From the NCBI GenBank assembly GCA_032622095.1, contig CP136069.1, forward strand, positions 65,741,319 through 65,805,318: a stretch of DNA of 64,000 bases. The letters are read 5' to 3'. The notes under the pieces were generated by a model. It had not been told where the DNA came from and made no database searches. It saw nothing but the letters and a program-made list of their open reading frames with translations. The stretch comes from Siphonodentalium dalli. Its lineage: Eukaryota; Mollusca; Scaphopoda; Gadilida; Siphonodentaliidae. A program made the translations under genes and the position numbers. Numbering within the stretch: the first letter of the stretch is position 1; each line of letters starts with the position of its first letter. Shown here one piece after another: positions 21,777 through 32,850 of this stretch.

Positions 21777-22370
21777 TGTCGGTGGGCTTCTAAAAGGTCG
21801 TACCTGCCATTTTGGCGCGAAACTTTTTATTGCATTTTCGGAATCTACGATTTCGATTACATAAGTTCCTCATATAACTTGTCAATATTTCAAGTATAAA
21901 TGCCATTTTTCAATGTTTATCAGGGAAATTGGGCTTCTAAAATGTCGTATCTGAGTTGGCAGCGAAATCTTTCCGTTAATTATAAAATGTCGTAGTTTTT
22001 ATTTTCAAAACCATTCCTGATAGGATAATTCTGATTGGATTGTTTTAAAGAATAGTCGGAGGACGTATCCTCCTTATCCTGAGCGACAGAGACTAATGAA
22101 GCCGTGGGAATCATCGAAACTAAAATGTCGAATAGACAAAATTTCGATTTTTAACTTCTAAAGTGTCGTATAACACAATCAAATCATGTTTTCTCATCAA
22201 CTAGAGGATAATTGAATATGAAAGTGTATCTATTATAACAACTGTGATATAAAGTGTTATTGTGTAAAGTTATTGGCAGATACCAATTCTAGTTCCAGAA
22301 ATAAATAGTTTTTTGTGTCTCCTGAACAATTTGATTTTCCTGAGGTACGACCTTTTAGAAACCCACCAAC
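21777..22370. mobile_element. TIR element with iterated CTTCTAAAATGTCGTA motif
   Basis: TIRs GTCGGTGGGCTTCTAAAAGG and CCTTTTAGAAACCCACCAAC extend into GTCGTACCT. Variants of the end motif (GGGCTTCTAAAATGTCGTAT, AACTTCTAAAGTGTCGTATA) recur inside, as subterminal transposase-binding repeats do. No ORF is present. Confidence 0.75.
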
Positions 22371-22495
22371 GAAAAGGACTTGAATAATATCTTAACAACA
22401 TCTACATGTATGTTCAAGGTGAAATCATATATTTTTTTCCCAAACCAAGAGAAATTTTGTGAGTTACATGTAGCTATATTAGTGTCTCCCCAGGT

Positions 22496-22900
22496 CTAGC
22501 CTGGAAATAGTGTGTCTGACATTTACAGAACGAGGTCCCCAGAGGATGAAATTAGTGGTGCTAACCCTCACAGAGGGATAATATCTCCAAATTAACCCTC
22601 TGGGGACCTCATTCTGCTTAGGCCTCATCTTTTGGGAAGTATCTATAGTCTCAAATAAACATTGTTTTTAGTTACTTCTTCACATCTGTTCAGTTTCTAC
22701 CGGTATGTCCCCTAATTTGCAAAGATAAAATTGCATAATCGAGGTGACTAATGGGTGAACATCACCAAACTTCAACTGAGGCACTTCAATCTGATCCCAG
22801 GTCTCCCATAGTAGTTGAGACATAAGCAGAATGAGGTTCCCAGAGGCAGAGGGTGAATTTAGTGACCTCATTCTGCAAATGCAAGACACACTATTTCCGG
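22496..22900. mobile_element. Repeat B MITE, ends degraded
   Basis: Both hairpins and the centre are recognisable (AACATTGTTTTTAGTTACTT, CATAATCGAGGTGACTAATG). The right hairpin is shortened and the outer CAAGCC is lost. Confidence 0.8.
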
Positions 22901-23243
22901 GTAATTCAATGTTTATTGCGATATCGACTCACAAAAGTTTGTGAGTCGATATCGCAATAAACATTGAATTACCTAGTAGAAATTCCATAATTGTAAGCGA
23001 AGCAAAGCATAATTGCTCACAAAGTCACTTAAGTCCTGTAATTTCAAGTTCGGACCTTCACCTACAGTGAAGAACATTATTAAGGAACAGGTAATAACTA
23101 CGAAATATATTACGAGCATAATTATTTTGACTTTATAAGGTTCCCTGTCAAAATTTCAAAAAGTTCCCAGGTTTTCAACTGGTGGAATATGATCTCTACA
23201 GACTACGGGCGTTAACCTGAGTAGAGATTCATGGCATGATCTA
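22901..23243. mobile_element. Repeat F, right half with inner palindrome
   Basis: The right part matches 27.8-28.06 kb (CATAATTGTAAGCGAAGCAA, CTACAGTGAAGAACATTATT, CAGGTTTTCAACTGGTGGAA) and ends GAGATTCATGGCATGATCTA. The left part is replaced by a perfect fold-back around CGATATCGACTCACAAA. Confidence 0.7.
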
Positions 23244-23430
23244 ATGATCAGTATGATGCAAAAATAAGGTTAGATAAACTATTTATTTTGATCCTGACTG
23301 TACTCATCAAACAACAGTGTTTGGAAATCTTCATTGCTCCATTAACTGTTCAGTGCTGAGTAGTAAGCTGCCACAAAATGAAGATATTTAATCAGGCCAA
23401 AATTCGAAACAGGGACATAAAGAAGCTCTC

Positions 23431-24013
23431 TTAACCCTATCTATTCTGAATGGATTCTCCCACTTACAGTAATGCCCTAAATAATCGACTCCTTAACCAC
23501 AGCAGAATTATGGGTAATCTTTCAGGATTTAGTCGGAAATATGGCTTGTTGCCATTCATCGGAAAGCTCTCACTGAGAGCTTTCCAATGAATGGCATTAT
23601 TGTAGTTTTAATGTATACATTGGAATTGTCTATTATCCATATGGAGAGGTGACAGACAAGCGAAAATATATTAGAAGAACAGACGGATTCATTTTCATTA
23701 GAGGGAAATGTTTTGATTTATGTAATTGTGTTCATCAACTTCCTGTCAAGAATGTTTTTTGAAGCAATGTGTTTAGTATACCTGGTTGATATACAGGTAT
23801 ATCAGGTCCAGGTTCATTTAATGACGATCGTGAATAGATTTGTTAAAATAAGATCTCATGAATTATTTTTATAGGAAGACGGACACTATTTGTTGAACTT
23901 ATTATCTGAACATTTCCTAAGGGAAGTACTCGTCAATGAGTATTTGGTATAGAAATGGGTTCTCCCACTCAAGTCATAAAATTATACATTGATACAGTCT
24001 ATTATTCATCAGC
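23431..24013 (-). mobile_element. Repeat D complex, minus orientation
   Basis: TTAACCCTATCTATTCTGAA plus TGGATTCTCCCACTTA is a repeat D right end, interrupted by repeat A (23467-23602). Its left-end sequence (TCGTCAATGAGTATTTGGTA) lies at about 23930, and a second end fragment (CTCCCACTCAAGTC) follows. Confidence 0.6.
23467..23602. mobile_element. Repeat A MITE, right arm mostly deleted
   Basis: The full left arm plus loop (CACTGAGAGC) is joined to TGAATGGCATTATTG. Confidence 0.85.
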
Positions 24014-24025
24014 CCCGAGTATTTC

Positions 24026-24026
<1 letters not shown>

Positions 24027-24062
<36 letters not shown>
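24027..24062. repeat. Poly-C tract, about 36 bp
   Basis: An uninterrupted C run. True length is uncertain because such tracts slip in sequencing. Confidence 0.9.
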
Positions 24063-24189
24063 ACTACCCCCGCCATGACTGCCTGGGTTAGACCTCAGTG
24101 ATGTACAATCATACTGAAACAACCGGTATGGCAGCTTCAACCAATTTACTCAGCAAAAGTTGGTCAAAACTGCAAAAATCTTAAAAGAA

Positions 24190-24628
24190 CAAGCCTGCAA
24201 ATAATGTGTCTGTAATTTGCAGAATGAGGTCCCCAGAGGGTGAATTTAGTGATGCTATCCTGCATACTAGTAGCATCAACAAATTCACCCTCTGGGGACA
24301 TCATTCTGCTAAGGCCTCATCTTCTGGGAAGTACATGTATCTATAGTCTCAAATTAACATTGTTTTTAGTTACTTTTTTCCCCTTCTGTTCAGTTTCTCC
24401 ATGTATATATGTATCCCCTAATTTGAAGAAGATAAAATGCATAACCGAGTGAACGGGTGAACAATGTGATCCTACGGTAGGTCTCTCAAAGCAGTTGAGG
24501 CCTTAGCAAAATGAGGTCCCTAGAGGGCGAATTTGGTGATGTTAGCCAACTGTGGGTGATAGCATCACTAAATTCACCCTCTCAGGGACCTCATTCTGCA
24601 AATGACAGACACACTATTTGCAACCTTG
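24190..24628. mobile_element. Repeat B MITE, full length
   Basis: A 439-bp copy from CAAGCCTGCAAATAATGTG to CACACTATTTGCAACCTTG. Flanks TAAAAGAA and TCAAAGAG match 6 of 8. This is a good reference copy for the two-hairpin layout. Confidence 0.85.
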
Positions 24629-25661
24629 TCAAAGAGGGCTGCAGAATAAATTCAATCTTAGATTCTCTTTGTGTCAGTATTATTCGCTTTGTCTGTGTGC
24701 AGAAGTATTAGAAATGCTCACACTTCCATTCTCATGGGCACTTATTTTATTGTCCATGGTCTCGGTGATGATCATCCCATACCGTCCTAATAGACATCCA
24801 GCATGGCTGACACCCATACACAGCTTATATATATTTCATGCAGGCATTTTATTTCCGCAATAAACCTTGTATCCTGACAGAGAATCAGGAGAAGATGAAA
24901 CAGAGTGCAGAGGAAATAGCTCCACAGAAGTGGTGTCGATAAAAGGCGGGCTCTATAAAATGAGATTGGATGTGTTTCACAGCCATGCTTCAGGCCACAT
25001 TTAAAAATATCTTTGTTTTCCCCTGACACTACCAAAAATTTCAAGAATGCAAATGTGCTAAAGAAATGTGAAACACCCCGGTAGGGTGATCAAATAGAAA
25101 TGGAGAATAATCTTGTTCAAAGCTGTTCAAAGAAGTTATTTAAAAAAAAAAATTATATCCAAATTGACAACACACACCATCATTCTTATATATTAATATA
25201 ATGCAGTGACTCTCAATGGCGAAATCGTTTTCATTAGTTTATCGCCAATATATGCATCCTGAATCAAGTAGTAAATATTTACAATTCAGGGTAGTTCAGA
25301 CGATGTTTTCCATGGAGTGGTACGGTCGATTTGCTTCATATTTTTGGCGGTGTTAGTAGAATGTTATATTCCTCCAGTTTGCATAGCGCCTGAATACTAA
25401 CTTATCAGTTTCACGCACCCGAACAAGTACATAATATATCTTTAATTATCAGAAATTTGCCAAGGCTGGGCTAAAATTTCTTTGCGACACAAAGACTGCA
25501 GTAAATTGTTTCAAATTTGCACAAAACATTTGTAGGTTCTAAAATTTGCCTCAGCTAAAATATAGCTTACGAAATTTCTTTTTGCATAGGCATTTGCCTT
25601 AGCTCAGCCGATAGCCCACGCTAATTAACAGGGCTGAGAGTGAGTAGGTATAATACATGTA
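24629..25661. other. Unassigned stretch
   Basis: No supported gene, and no repeat family member recognised. Confidence 0.4.
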
Positions 25662-25870
25662 CAGTAATGCCCTAAATAATCGACTCCTTAACCGCAGCAG
25701 AATTATGGGTAACTTTTCAGGATTTAGTCGGAAATATGGCTTGTTGCCATTCATCGTAAAGCTCTCTGAGCTTTCCGATGAATGGCAACAAGCCATATTT
25801 CCGACTAAATCCTGAAAAGTTACCCATTATTCTGCTGTGGTTAAGGAGTCGATTATTTAGGGCATTACTG
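25662..25870. mobile_element. Repeat A MITE, full length
   Basis: The 209-bp palindrome has TA flanks. It is one of the cleanest copies. Confidence 0.93.
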
Positions 25871-25896
25871 TAGGTCATTGCAATGTACTTTGAAAT

Positions 25897-26452
25897 ATAA
25901 CCCTTTCTGTACTAAAGCACCATTGATGAGTAGTTATCCCATAGGAAATGTTCAGATAATAAGTTTAACCCTTTCTATACTAAAGCATCATTGATGAGTA
26001 GTGATCCCATAGGAAATGTTCAGATAATAAGTTTAACCCTTTCTATACTAAAGCATCATTGATGAGTAGTTATCCCAAAGGAAATGTTCAGATAATAAGT
26101 TTAACCCTTTCTATACTAAAGCATCATTGATGAGTAGTTATCCCATAGGAAATGTTCAGATAATAAGTTTAACCCTTTCTATACTAAAGCATCATTGATG
26201 AGTAGTTATCCCATAGGAAATGTTCAGATAAAAAGTTTAACCTTTTCGATACTATTAAAAGCATCATTGAACAAATGACCATTGAATTCATTATCTTCTA
26301 TTATTTCCCTCAATAAATAGGGCCCCTTCTGCACTTTTATTTATCTGTCACCTGCTTTTATCACCTTAACATCCCTCCAAACCAATAATAGACCATTACA
26401 ATGTACATTTTTTAACTGACTGGGAGAATCCATTTAGTATAGAAAGGGTTAA
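25897..26452 (+). mobile_element. Repeat D with 68-bp tandem array in its left end
   Basis: The left end (ACCCTTTCTGTACTAAAGC) is repeated five times at an exact 68-bp period (starts 25899, 25967, 26035, 26103, 26171), with a sixth partial unit at 26239. Each unit contains the terminal CCCTTTCTATACTAAA plus CATTGATGAGTAGT and GGAAATGTTCAGATAA. The right end CATTTAGTATAGAAAGGGTTAA-type closes at 26452. No coding sequence. Confidence 0.9.
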
Positions 26453-26859
26453 TGCATGAAAAATAAGCTTTTTACAAATCTGAGGATGGCATCAAAAATA
26501 GGGTCGGGAGGGGGATGATAATCAAGCAATTTTTATATTGGCCTAACCCATAGCTGTCTGTTTGTTCTTAGAGATAATGTTTTTACCATGCTCCGAAAAT
26601 CTCCTGAGCTCCCAAATTGATTTCGTTCCCAGGTCCCGAGGTTTGTCAGAATCATCGCTCACTACCTCGTCATTGAGGAGTAGTAATTTCCAATTTCTCT
26701 TGGAGAAAGAAACGATGTGATTATGATGGGATTTAGATTCGGCTGCAAGGTTATTTCGTTGGAATTGTTATTGTTTATATTGTCTTTATATGGATCAATT
26801 TCGATAAAATAAAATAATATATTGAGTTTTATTTATACAGGCGTTTGTACTGCAGTAAG
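26453..26859. other. Unassigned stretch
   Basis: No gene or repeat family recognised in about 400 bp. Confidence 0.4.
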
Positions 26860-27041
26860 CAGTAATGCCCTAAATAATCAACTCCTTAACAACAGCATAA
26901 TTATGGGTAACTTTTCAGGATTTAGTGGGAAATATGGCTTGTTGCCATTCATCGGAAAGCTCTCACTATTTCCGACTAAATCCTGAAAAGTTACCCATAA
27001 TTCTGCTGTGGTTAAAGAGTCAATTATTTAGGGCATTACTA
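26860..27041. mobile_element. Repeat A MITE
   Basis: Both arms are present. The right arm has lost the segment next to the centre. Confidence 0.88.
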
Positions 27042-27087
27042 TATAACCTGATATTAATCAATGGATTCTGATAACTTGTCTTCATTG

Positions 27088-27570
27088 GCTTCAGGGACCA
27101 GCTTAGAGGTTTCAAATTGGGAGAAGTCACTTATCCCTGTTTGGTTATTAGGTGGAAGTGGACTGTTATTATGGAGAAGTAATGGTAGTAGTAACAATGA
27201 CTGAAGTTCAATTTACACCCCAACATCACCCTTCTACATGTATGATCCAATAACTATTATGCAACACAAGAGCACATTTATAAAACAGTTATAGTGAGTA
27301 AGAACACCAATATAGTCAGTAAATATTATTTAAATACAGTAATGTCCTGAATAATCGACTCCTTAACAACAGCAGAATTATGGGTAACTTTTCAGGAATT
27401 AGTTGGAAATATGGCTTGTTGCCATTCATCAGAAAGCTCTCAGTGAGTCGATTATTTTATAGGGCAGTACTGTATGCGTTTGAGACATATACATGTATGT
27501 ATTCATACTGGTTTATGAGAGAGAAGTCACTTCTACCTGGAACAAAAATAGGGAGAAGGTGTCTCCCAAG
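27088..27570 (+). repeat. Repeat G, plus orientation, interrupted
   Basis: It runs GGGACCAGCTTAGAGGTTTC, AACTATTATGCAACACAAGA, TTATAGTGAGTAAGAACACC and AGAGAGAAGTCACTTCTACC to GTGTCTCCCAAG. It is interrupted by repeat A at 27337 and by repeat F at 27571, then resumes at 28060. Confidence 0.7.
27337..27472. mobile_element. Repeat A MITE, right arm deleted
   Basis: Left arm plus terminal GAGTCGATTATTTTATAGGG then CAGTACTG. Confidence 0.85.
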
Positions 27571-28059
27571 TGGATCATGCCATGAATCTCTACTCTAGCT
27601 GTATAGGCCTGTAGAGATAATTTTCCACCAGTACAAAACCTGGGAACTTTTTGATGTTCTGACCTGTTTTGACAGGGAACATTATGACATTCAACAAACA
27701 AGGCTGGGAATATATTTCTTTGTTAATACTTGTTCCTCAATAATCTACTTCACATTAGGGAGTGGTGACAGGTCCCAGCTCAACATTGTATTTTGTTGTG
27801 ACTTTTATGAGCTAATATCGCAATAAACATCAAATTAATTACCCAGGATAAATTCCATAATTGTAAGCGACACAAAGCAAAATCGCTCACAAAGTCACTT
27901 AAATCATGCAATTTCGAGTTTGGACCTTCATCTACAGTGAAGTACATTATTTAAGGAACACGTAACAACTAAGAGATATTTTACATAGAGGTGGAATATG
28001 ATCTCTATGTGTGTACATGTACATGTACATGTAGCTATAGAGCCTCATGGCATGATCTA
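27571..28059. mobile_element. Repeat F MITE with 9-bp target duplication
   Basis: A 489-bp element with TIRs TGGATCATGCCATGAATCTC and the complement of CATGGCATGATCTA. The duplication TCTCCCAAG occurs at 27562-27570 and 28060-28068. A 9-bp duplication fits Mutator-like transposition. Inner sequence includes CAATAATCTACTTCACATTA and GTAAGCGACACAAAGCAAAA. Confidence 0.85.
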
Positions 28060-28208
28060 TCTCCCAAGCTGGTCCTTCAAATAATCTAAGCAAACTGCAG
28101 TTAGAGTAACACCCCATTCTTTCTCCAATTTTGGTCAAAATTTTAAAGTTGGAAATTTCATCCCTCACACAACAGTACTAGTAGTTGGGAAATTTTACAC
28201 AACATATA

Positions 28209-28320
28209 CAGTAATGCCCTAAATAATAGACTCCTTAACCACAGCAGATTATGGGTAACTTTTCAGGATTTAGTCGGAAATATGGCTTGTTGCCATTCAT
28301 CGGAAAGCTCTCAGTGAGAG
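28209..28320. mobile_element. Repeat A left arm only
   Basis: It runs from CAGTAATGCCCTAAATAATA through the loop CAGTGAGAG; the right arm is absent. Confidence 0.85.
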
Positions 28321-28643
28321 GTTGAAATTGTTCTCATTGTTTGAATTTTCAATCAATAATTAGCAGAGAATTTGTTGTTTTTAGACTAACAGTAGCATAT
28401 TTTCTATATATACATGTAGTCCAAACCCCCCTCCACCAATTGAGGAGACCCCGTCTAGCCACATCAATGACAATTTCTGTCAACAAAGTTTGCCCAGGTC
28501 ACAGGAACAACCAGGTCACAACCTGCCCAAATACATACATGTACCTGTCATGGAGATGGAAGATCTCGGGCAGCAAAGGTGTACAACCATGTGACATCTG
28601 CCGATATTCATACCACAACACATCACAGCTCTGACAGACAAGC
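28321..28643. other. Unassigned stretch
   Basis: A 97-codon ORF (28341-28634) overlaps here. It has no recognisable domain and no support as coding. Confidence 0.3.
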
Positions 28644-29089
28644 AAATTCTTGAAATAGTGTGTCTGTCGTTTGCAGAATGAGGTCCCCAGAGGGTGGATT
28701 TAGTGATGCTATCCAGCATGGTGGGCTAGCATCACGAAATTCACCCTCTGGGAACCTCATTCTGCTGAGGCCTCAACTGGTATGGGAGACCTAGGATCAG
28801 ATTGAAGTTCCCCAGTTGAAGTTGATGTTCATCCATTAGTCACCTTGATTACGGTATGTATTTTATCTTCTGCAAATTAGGGGATATTGAAACTGAACAG
28901 AAGGGAAAAAGTAACGAAAAACAATGTTAATTTGAGACAATAGATACTTCCCAGAAAACGATGCCAAGCAGAATGAGGTCCCCAGAGGGTGAATTTAGGT
29001 ATACTAGCCCGCTGTGCAGGATAGCATTACTAAATTCACACTCTGGGGACCTCATTCTGCAAATGACAGACACACTATTTCATGGCTTG
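28644..29089. mobile_element. Repeat B MITE with 7-bp duplication
   Basis: A 446-bp copy. Flanks GACAAGC (28637-28643 and 29090-29096) match exactly. The outer left TIR is mutated (AAATTCTTGAAATAG). Confidence 0.87.
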
Positions 29090-29636
29090 GACAAGCATAT
29101 AAAAGAAGAAGCCTCATTCATAATGCACACACAAATATGAATTGTGCAAGACAAGGGCAATCACATTTATTCAGAATGAATACATTTCATGACCCAACAG
29201 ACAGCAGAATGATAGCCAACTGTGTGTACAGCTCTGTCCAAAACAATGAGGTCATATGAATCATATCATGTACCTATGACATACCGTTCAAGATTGAACG
29301 TAATACTAAAGATATACGGTAGTTACCGGTATACATGTATGCTTAAGTTAGTATTACAATTATTTTTTAACTTCATGTATGACATTGCCAGTTTTCCTGA
29401 TGCCACCTGACTTGGTCAGTTTGTCAGAAAAGAAATGAAATTATAGGGAATACATATCATATTGACAGACATATCTTGTTTGAGTCTCCAAATTATGTAT
29501 ACGGTATATAATGTTCCGAGAGGTTATATCAAAACATACCTAATACAGATTGCTTCCTACAAACTTGTAGATACACATGTGTCCCAGTATTGCCATGCGA
29601 TCTTGATATTGAAACTAAATGTACCAGAGATTAATA
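29090..29636. other. Unassigned stretch
   Basis: No supported gene or repeat. Confidence 0.4.
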
Positions 29637-30036
29637 TTAACCCTTTACCCAACAAACCGGCCAAAACCGGCCAAATAAAGCTTCAACAGCCTAAAATATC
29701 TTCGGTCTGTCTCAATAGAACCATACAAATATGGATATCATTGGAACCGGCTCATTGACCACATTGTGATGGTTATAGTTATGCCCTGTGCCAATGCATT
29801 CTCTTATATATGCGAGTCGACCATAGGTCGCCTCGCATATATAAGAGAATGCATTGGCCTAAAAACAATCTTTTTTTAACACTTTTTACCATTTTTTCTT
29901 ACATTCTTTAACAATTTTATAATTTTTAATGTGTTAAGCCAATGCATTCTCTTATATATGCGAGGCGACCTATGGTCGACTCGCATATATAAGAGAATGC
30001 ATTGGCACAAGGCCCTTCTGTTGGGTAAAGGGTTAA
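29637..30036 (+). mobile_element. TTAA-flanked MITE with two palindromic cores (TTAACCCTTTACCCAACA)
   Basis: A 400-bp element with TIRs TTAACCCTTTACCCAACA. The left has a unique segment (CCGGCCAAAACCGGCC, AATAAAGCTTCAACAGCC). Then come two copies of the 68-bp core (about 29788-29858 and 29938-30005), separated by an A/T stretch. A same-length copy in opposite orientation is at 61.7 kb. Confidence 0.88.
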
Positions 30037-30093
30037 GGGCCTGTTGGTCTCTCCAAAGTTGGCAATTTCTATGACTTCAGCAAGTCTTTCCTG

Positions 30094-30280
30094 CCGTAAT
30101 GCCCTAAGTAATCGACTCCTTAACCACTGCAGAAATATGGTAACATTTCAAGAAATATGGCTTGAATTGCTCACTGAGAGCTTTCCGATGAATGGCAACA
30201 AGCCATATTTCCGACTAAATCCTGAAAAGTTACCCATAATTCTGCGGTGGTTAAGGAGTCGATTACTTAGGGCATTACTG
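30094..30280. mobile_element. Repeat A MITE, left arm damaged
   Basis: The right arm is complete. The left arm has several deletions (TAACATTTCAAGAAATATGG). Confidence 0.85.
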
Positions 30281-30291
30281 TAGGCAAAAAA

Positions 30292-30555
30292 CAGGCTTGA
30301 AAATATGGTGCGGGATATATTCAGAATGAGGTCCCCAGAGGGTGAATTAATTAAGCTACCCCACACATTGGGCTAGCATCACCAAATTCATCCTCTGGGG
30401 ACACCATCTGCTATAACAGACCAAGACAGATTTAAGTTGCCAGATGGTGAAGATGGTGATGTGCTCCCATTGGACACCTCGATTATGCATTGTGTCATCT
30501 GCCAAATTGATAATAAAGATACTCTGCAGAGAAGATGAGGCTTAAACAATATGAT

Positions 30556-30588
<33 letters not shown>

Positions 30589-30800
30589 AGAGGATGAATA
30601 GTGATGCTAGCCCACTGTGCGTGAACATCACCAACTTCAACTGGGGAACTTCAATCTGATCCTAAGTTGAGGCCTAAGTAGAATGAGGTTCCCAGAGGGT
30701 GAATTTGGTGATGCTAGCCCACAGTGGAGGATAGCATCACTAAATTCACCCTCTGGGGACCTCATTCTGAAAATGTCAGCCACACTATTTCCAGCCCTGG
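30292..30800. mobile_element. Repeat B MITE containing a poly-C tract
   Basis: Both hairpins are present. The second hairpin's GGTCCCCAGAGG motif is expanded into about 35 C at 30556-30588. Confidence 0.8.
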
Positions 30801-31339
30801 CTCTCAGCTATTTCCCCAGAAAGCTTTGAATAAATACTTGGCGCTTTGAGCATTATTATGGTTGGCTGTCCCCGAGGTGGCTATTTGCTTTGTTTGCCAT
30901 AGGTTTGCCCTCAGACTATTTGCCCAAGAATGGTGAGCAGATTCCTACATCTCTTCTATTTACAATTACATAATGCCAAGCCCTTTGTTGCCATGGTAAC
31001 TGATCCTCTTGGAGAATTTTCTTCTATGCTACTCTGTTTGAAGTATAATTATCAACATTGCTTACTGTTTGACAATGTCTTTGTGAGAGTGCATAAGGTT
31101 CACCCCCACATTCCACAGGATAACATTGTCGGTCTCTTATTCATTTAAAAATGTGGAGTTCTTGAGAAGTTTCTTGTGAAAGATGTATTCAGACTTCCAA
31201 CCATAATATGCCAACAAAAAGAAACTCAATTCTTTTTCCAGAATCAAAACTCAGGTTGGTTTTATGAAATTTTTATGAAACTCCTTTTTTATAACAGAAA
31301 TTGCATTAGCATCCTCTTGGAAAAAACAAATAAGAAACA
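30801..31339. other. Unassigned stretch
   Basis: A 72-codon ORF (30930-31148) lies here without domain support. Nothing else was recognised. Confidence 0.35.
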
Positions 31340-31668
31340 AGAGGTGTCACACGTCGGACATGTTATCAGGGAGAAGGCATGATAACTGAAGTTCAATTTT
31401 CACTCTACATCCTATACATCCTATGTATACTGTATGATCCAATACATGTAAGTATTATGTAATACAAGAATCCATTTATATAATGTTATAGTGAGTAAGT
31501 ACGCCATTAAAATCAGTAAATACACTTTGAACATTGCTTGCTCAGATACATGTACATACTGGAGTCGTATATGAGAGAGAAGTCACTTTTCTCCATGAGT
31601 CAAAATTAGGGAGAACTGTGGCATATTTCATGGAGAAGATACTAGTATCTCCCAAAGTCAAGTTGCCC
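31340..31668 (+). repeat. Repeat G copy
   Basis: ACTGAAGTTCAATTTTCACT, TGTATGATCCAATACATGTA, GTTATAGTGAGTAAGTACGC and TATGAGAGAGAAGTCACTTT match the copies at 27.1 and 38.2 kb. It is uninterrupted here. Confidence 0.7.
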
Positions 31669-32012
31669 TCAAGTCTGGTCCCTGACATGTTGATCAAAAA
31701 ACAAGCAGGATCACTGAATGCTTAATATTGTGGTGCTTGAAAAATAGTGACATATTATACCCAATAGTATTTCTAAAATTGAAGAAAAATCTTTTCTGCT
31801 GACTAATGGGTCTGACTTAATATTATTATTTAATAAACTTGAAATTACATACTACATGTAGTAGCAAATCCAGGAACAGAGACCACATTTAGGCCCAATT
31901 CCATGTGTGTCTTTTAATTTCCAAGGTCAATGATCCTATCTCAAAGAGAATACATCTTATTTAGTAAGCCAAAAGAACTTTTTTTAACTTGGTTGGAATG
32001 CCACTGCTGCTG

Positions 32013-32463
32013 TTAACCCTTTCAGTGCCAGGGGCCGATCTCATCGGCCCTAATTTACGGTCTGTAAAATCGGCCCTAAAAAAAAAAAAAAAAAAAAAAA
32101 TTTGTTTGGTTAAATTTTTTTTGGGTATGCTTAAGCATGCTATAGCGAATTTAAAAAACAAACTGGATAAAATCTTAGGGGCATGTTATAACTCAAAACT
32201 ATCACCAAGTATTCATAGTAATAATTTTGATGCCAATGAAAAACGTGAGATTCACTGGCACTAAACCTACAAAATAAGTCTGTTAAAGAATATACGAAAA
32301 AAAAAATTGTAAAAAATAATAACAAATGATGAATTTTTTTTAGGCCAATGCATTCTCTTATATATGCGAGGCGACCTATGGTCGACTCGCATATATAAGA
32401 GAATGCATTGGCACAGGGTATATGGGTTGATACAAAAATCGGACCTGGCACTCAAAGGGTTAA
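32013..32463. mobile_element. TTAA-flanked MITE, TTAACCCTTTCAGTGCCAGG family, with core
   Basis: Left TTAACCCTTTCAGTGCCAGG and right CCTGGCACTCAAAGGGTTAA. The palindromic core at about 32342-32413 is identical in type to that at 6.8 kb. An A-tract (about 23) and about 150 bp of extra sequence near 32080-32270 make it longer than the 6.7-kb copy. Confidence 0.85.
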
Positions 32464-32686
32464 ACAAAGACCAATGAATACACAATACAACTTAGCATCC
32501 AACCCCCCTCCCCCCCTGTTCATACTTATTTGGATCTACATTGTGCATGTTTATTAACGTTTGATTCCACCCTCCACTTTTATTTGGGACTGTAACTTTA
32601 TTTGGAACTCAAGAGTACAGGTGAACTTCCACCACTATTCGAAATTATGGGAGCAAATACATGTACAATATCGCTCTGCATGGCTA

Positions 32687-32850
32687 CAGTAATACTTTAA
32701 ATAATCGACTCCTTAACGACAGCAGAATTATGGGTAATTTTTCAGGATTTAGTCGGAAATATGGCTTGTTGCCATTCATTGGAAAGCTCTGTGAGAGCTT
32801 TCCGATGAATGGCAACAAGCCATATTTCCTTTTTACTTAGGGCATTACTG
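32687..32850. mobile_element. Repeat A MITE, right arm shortened
   Basis: The left arm is complete. The right arm jumps from CATATTTCC to TTACTTAGGGCATTACTG. Confidence 0.87.

Noticed and set aside
25897-26240. CRISPR-like array (regular 68-bp period)
   Set aside because: There are no unique spacers. The whole 68 bp is repeated and contains a transposon terminus, and the genome is eukaryotic.
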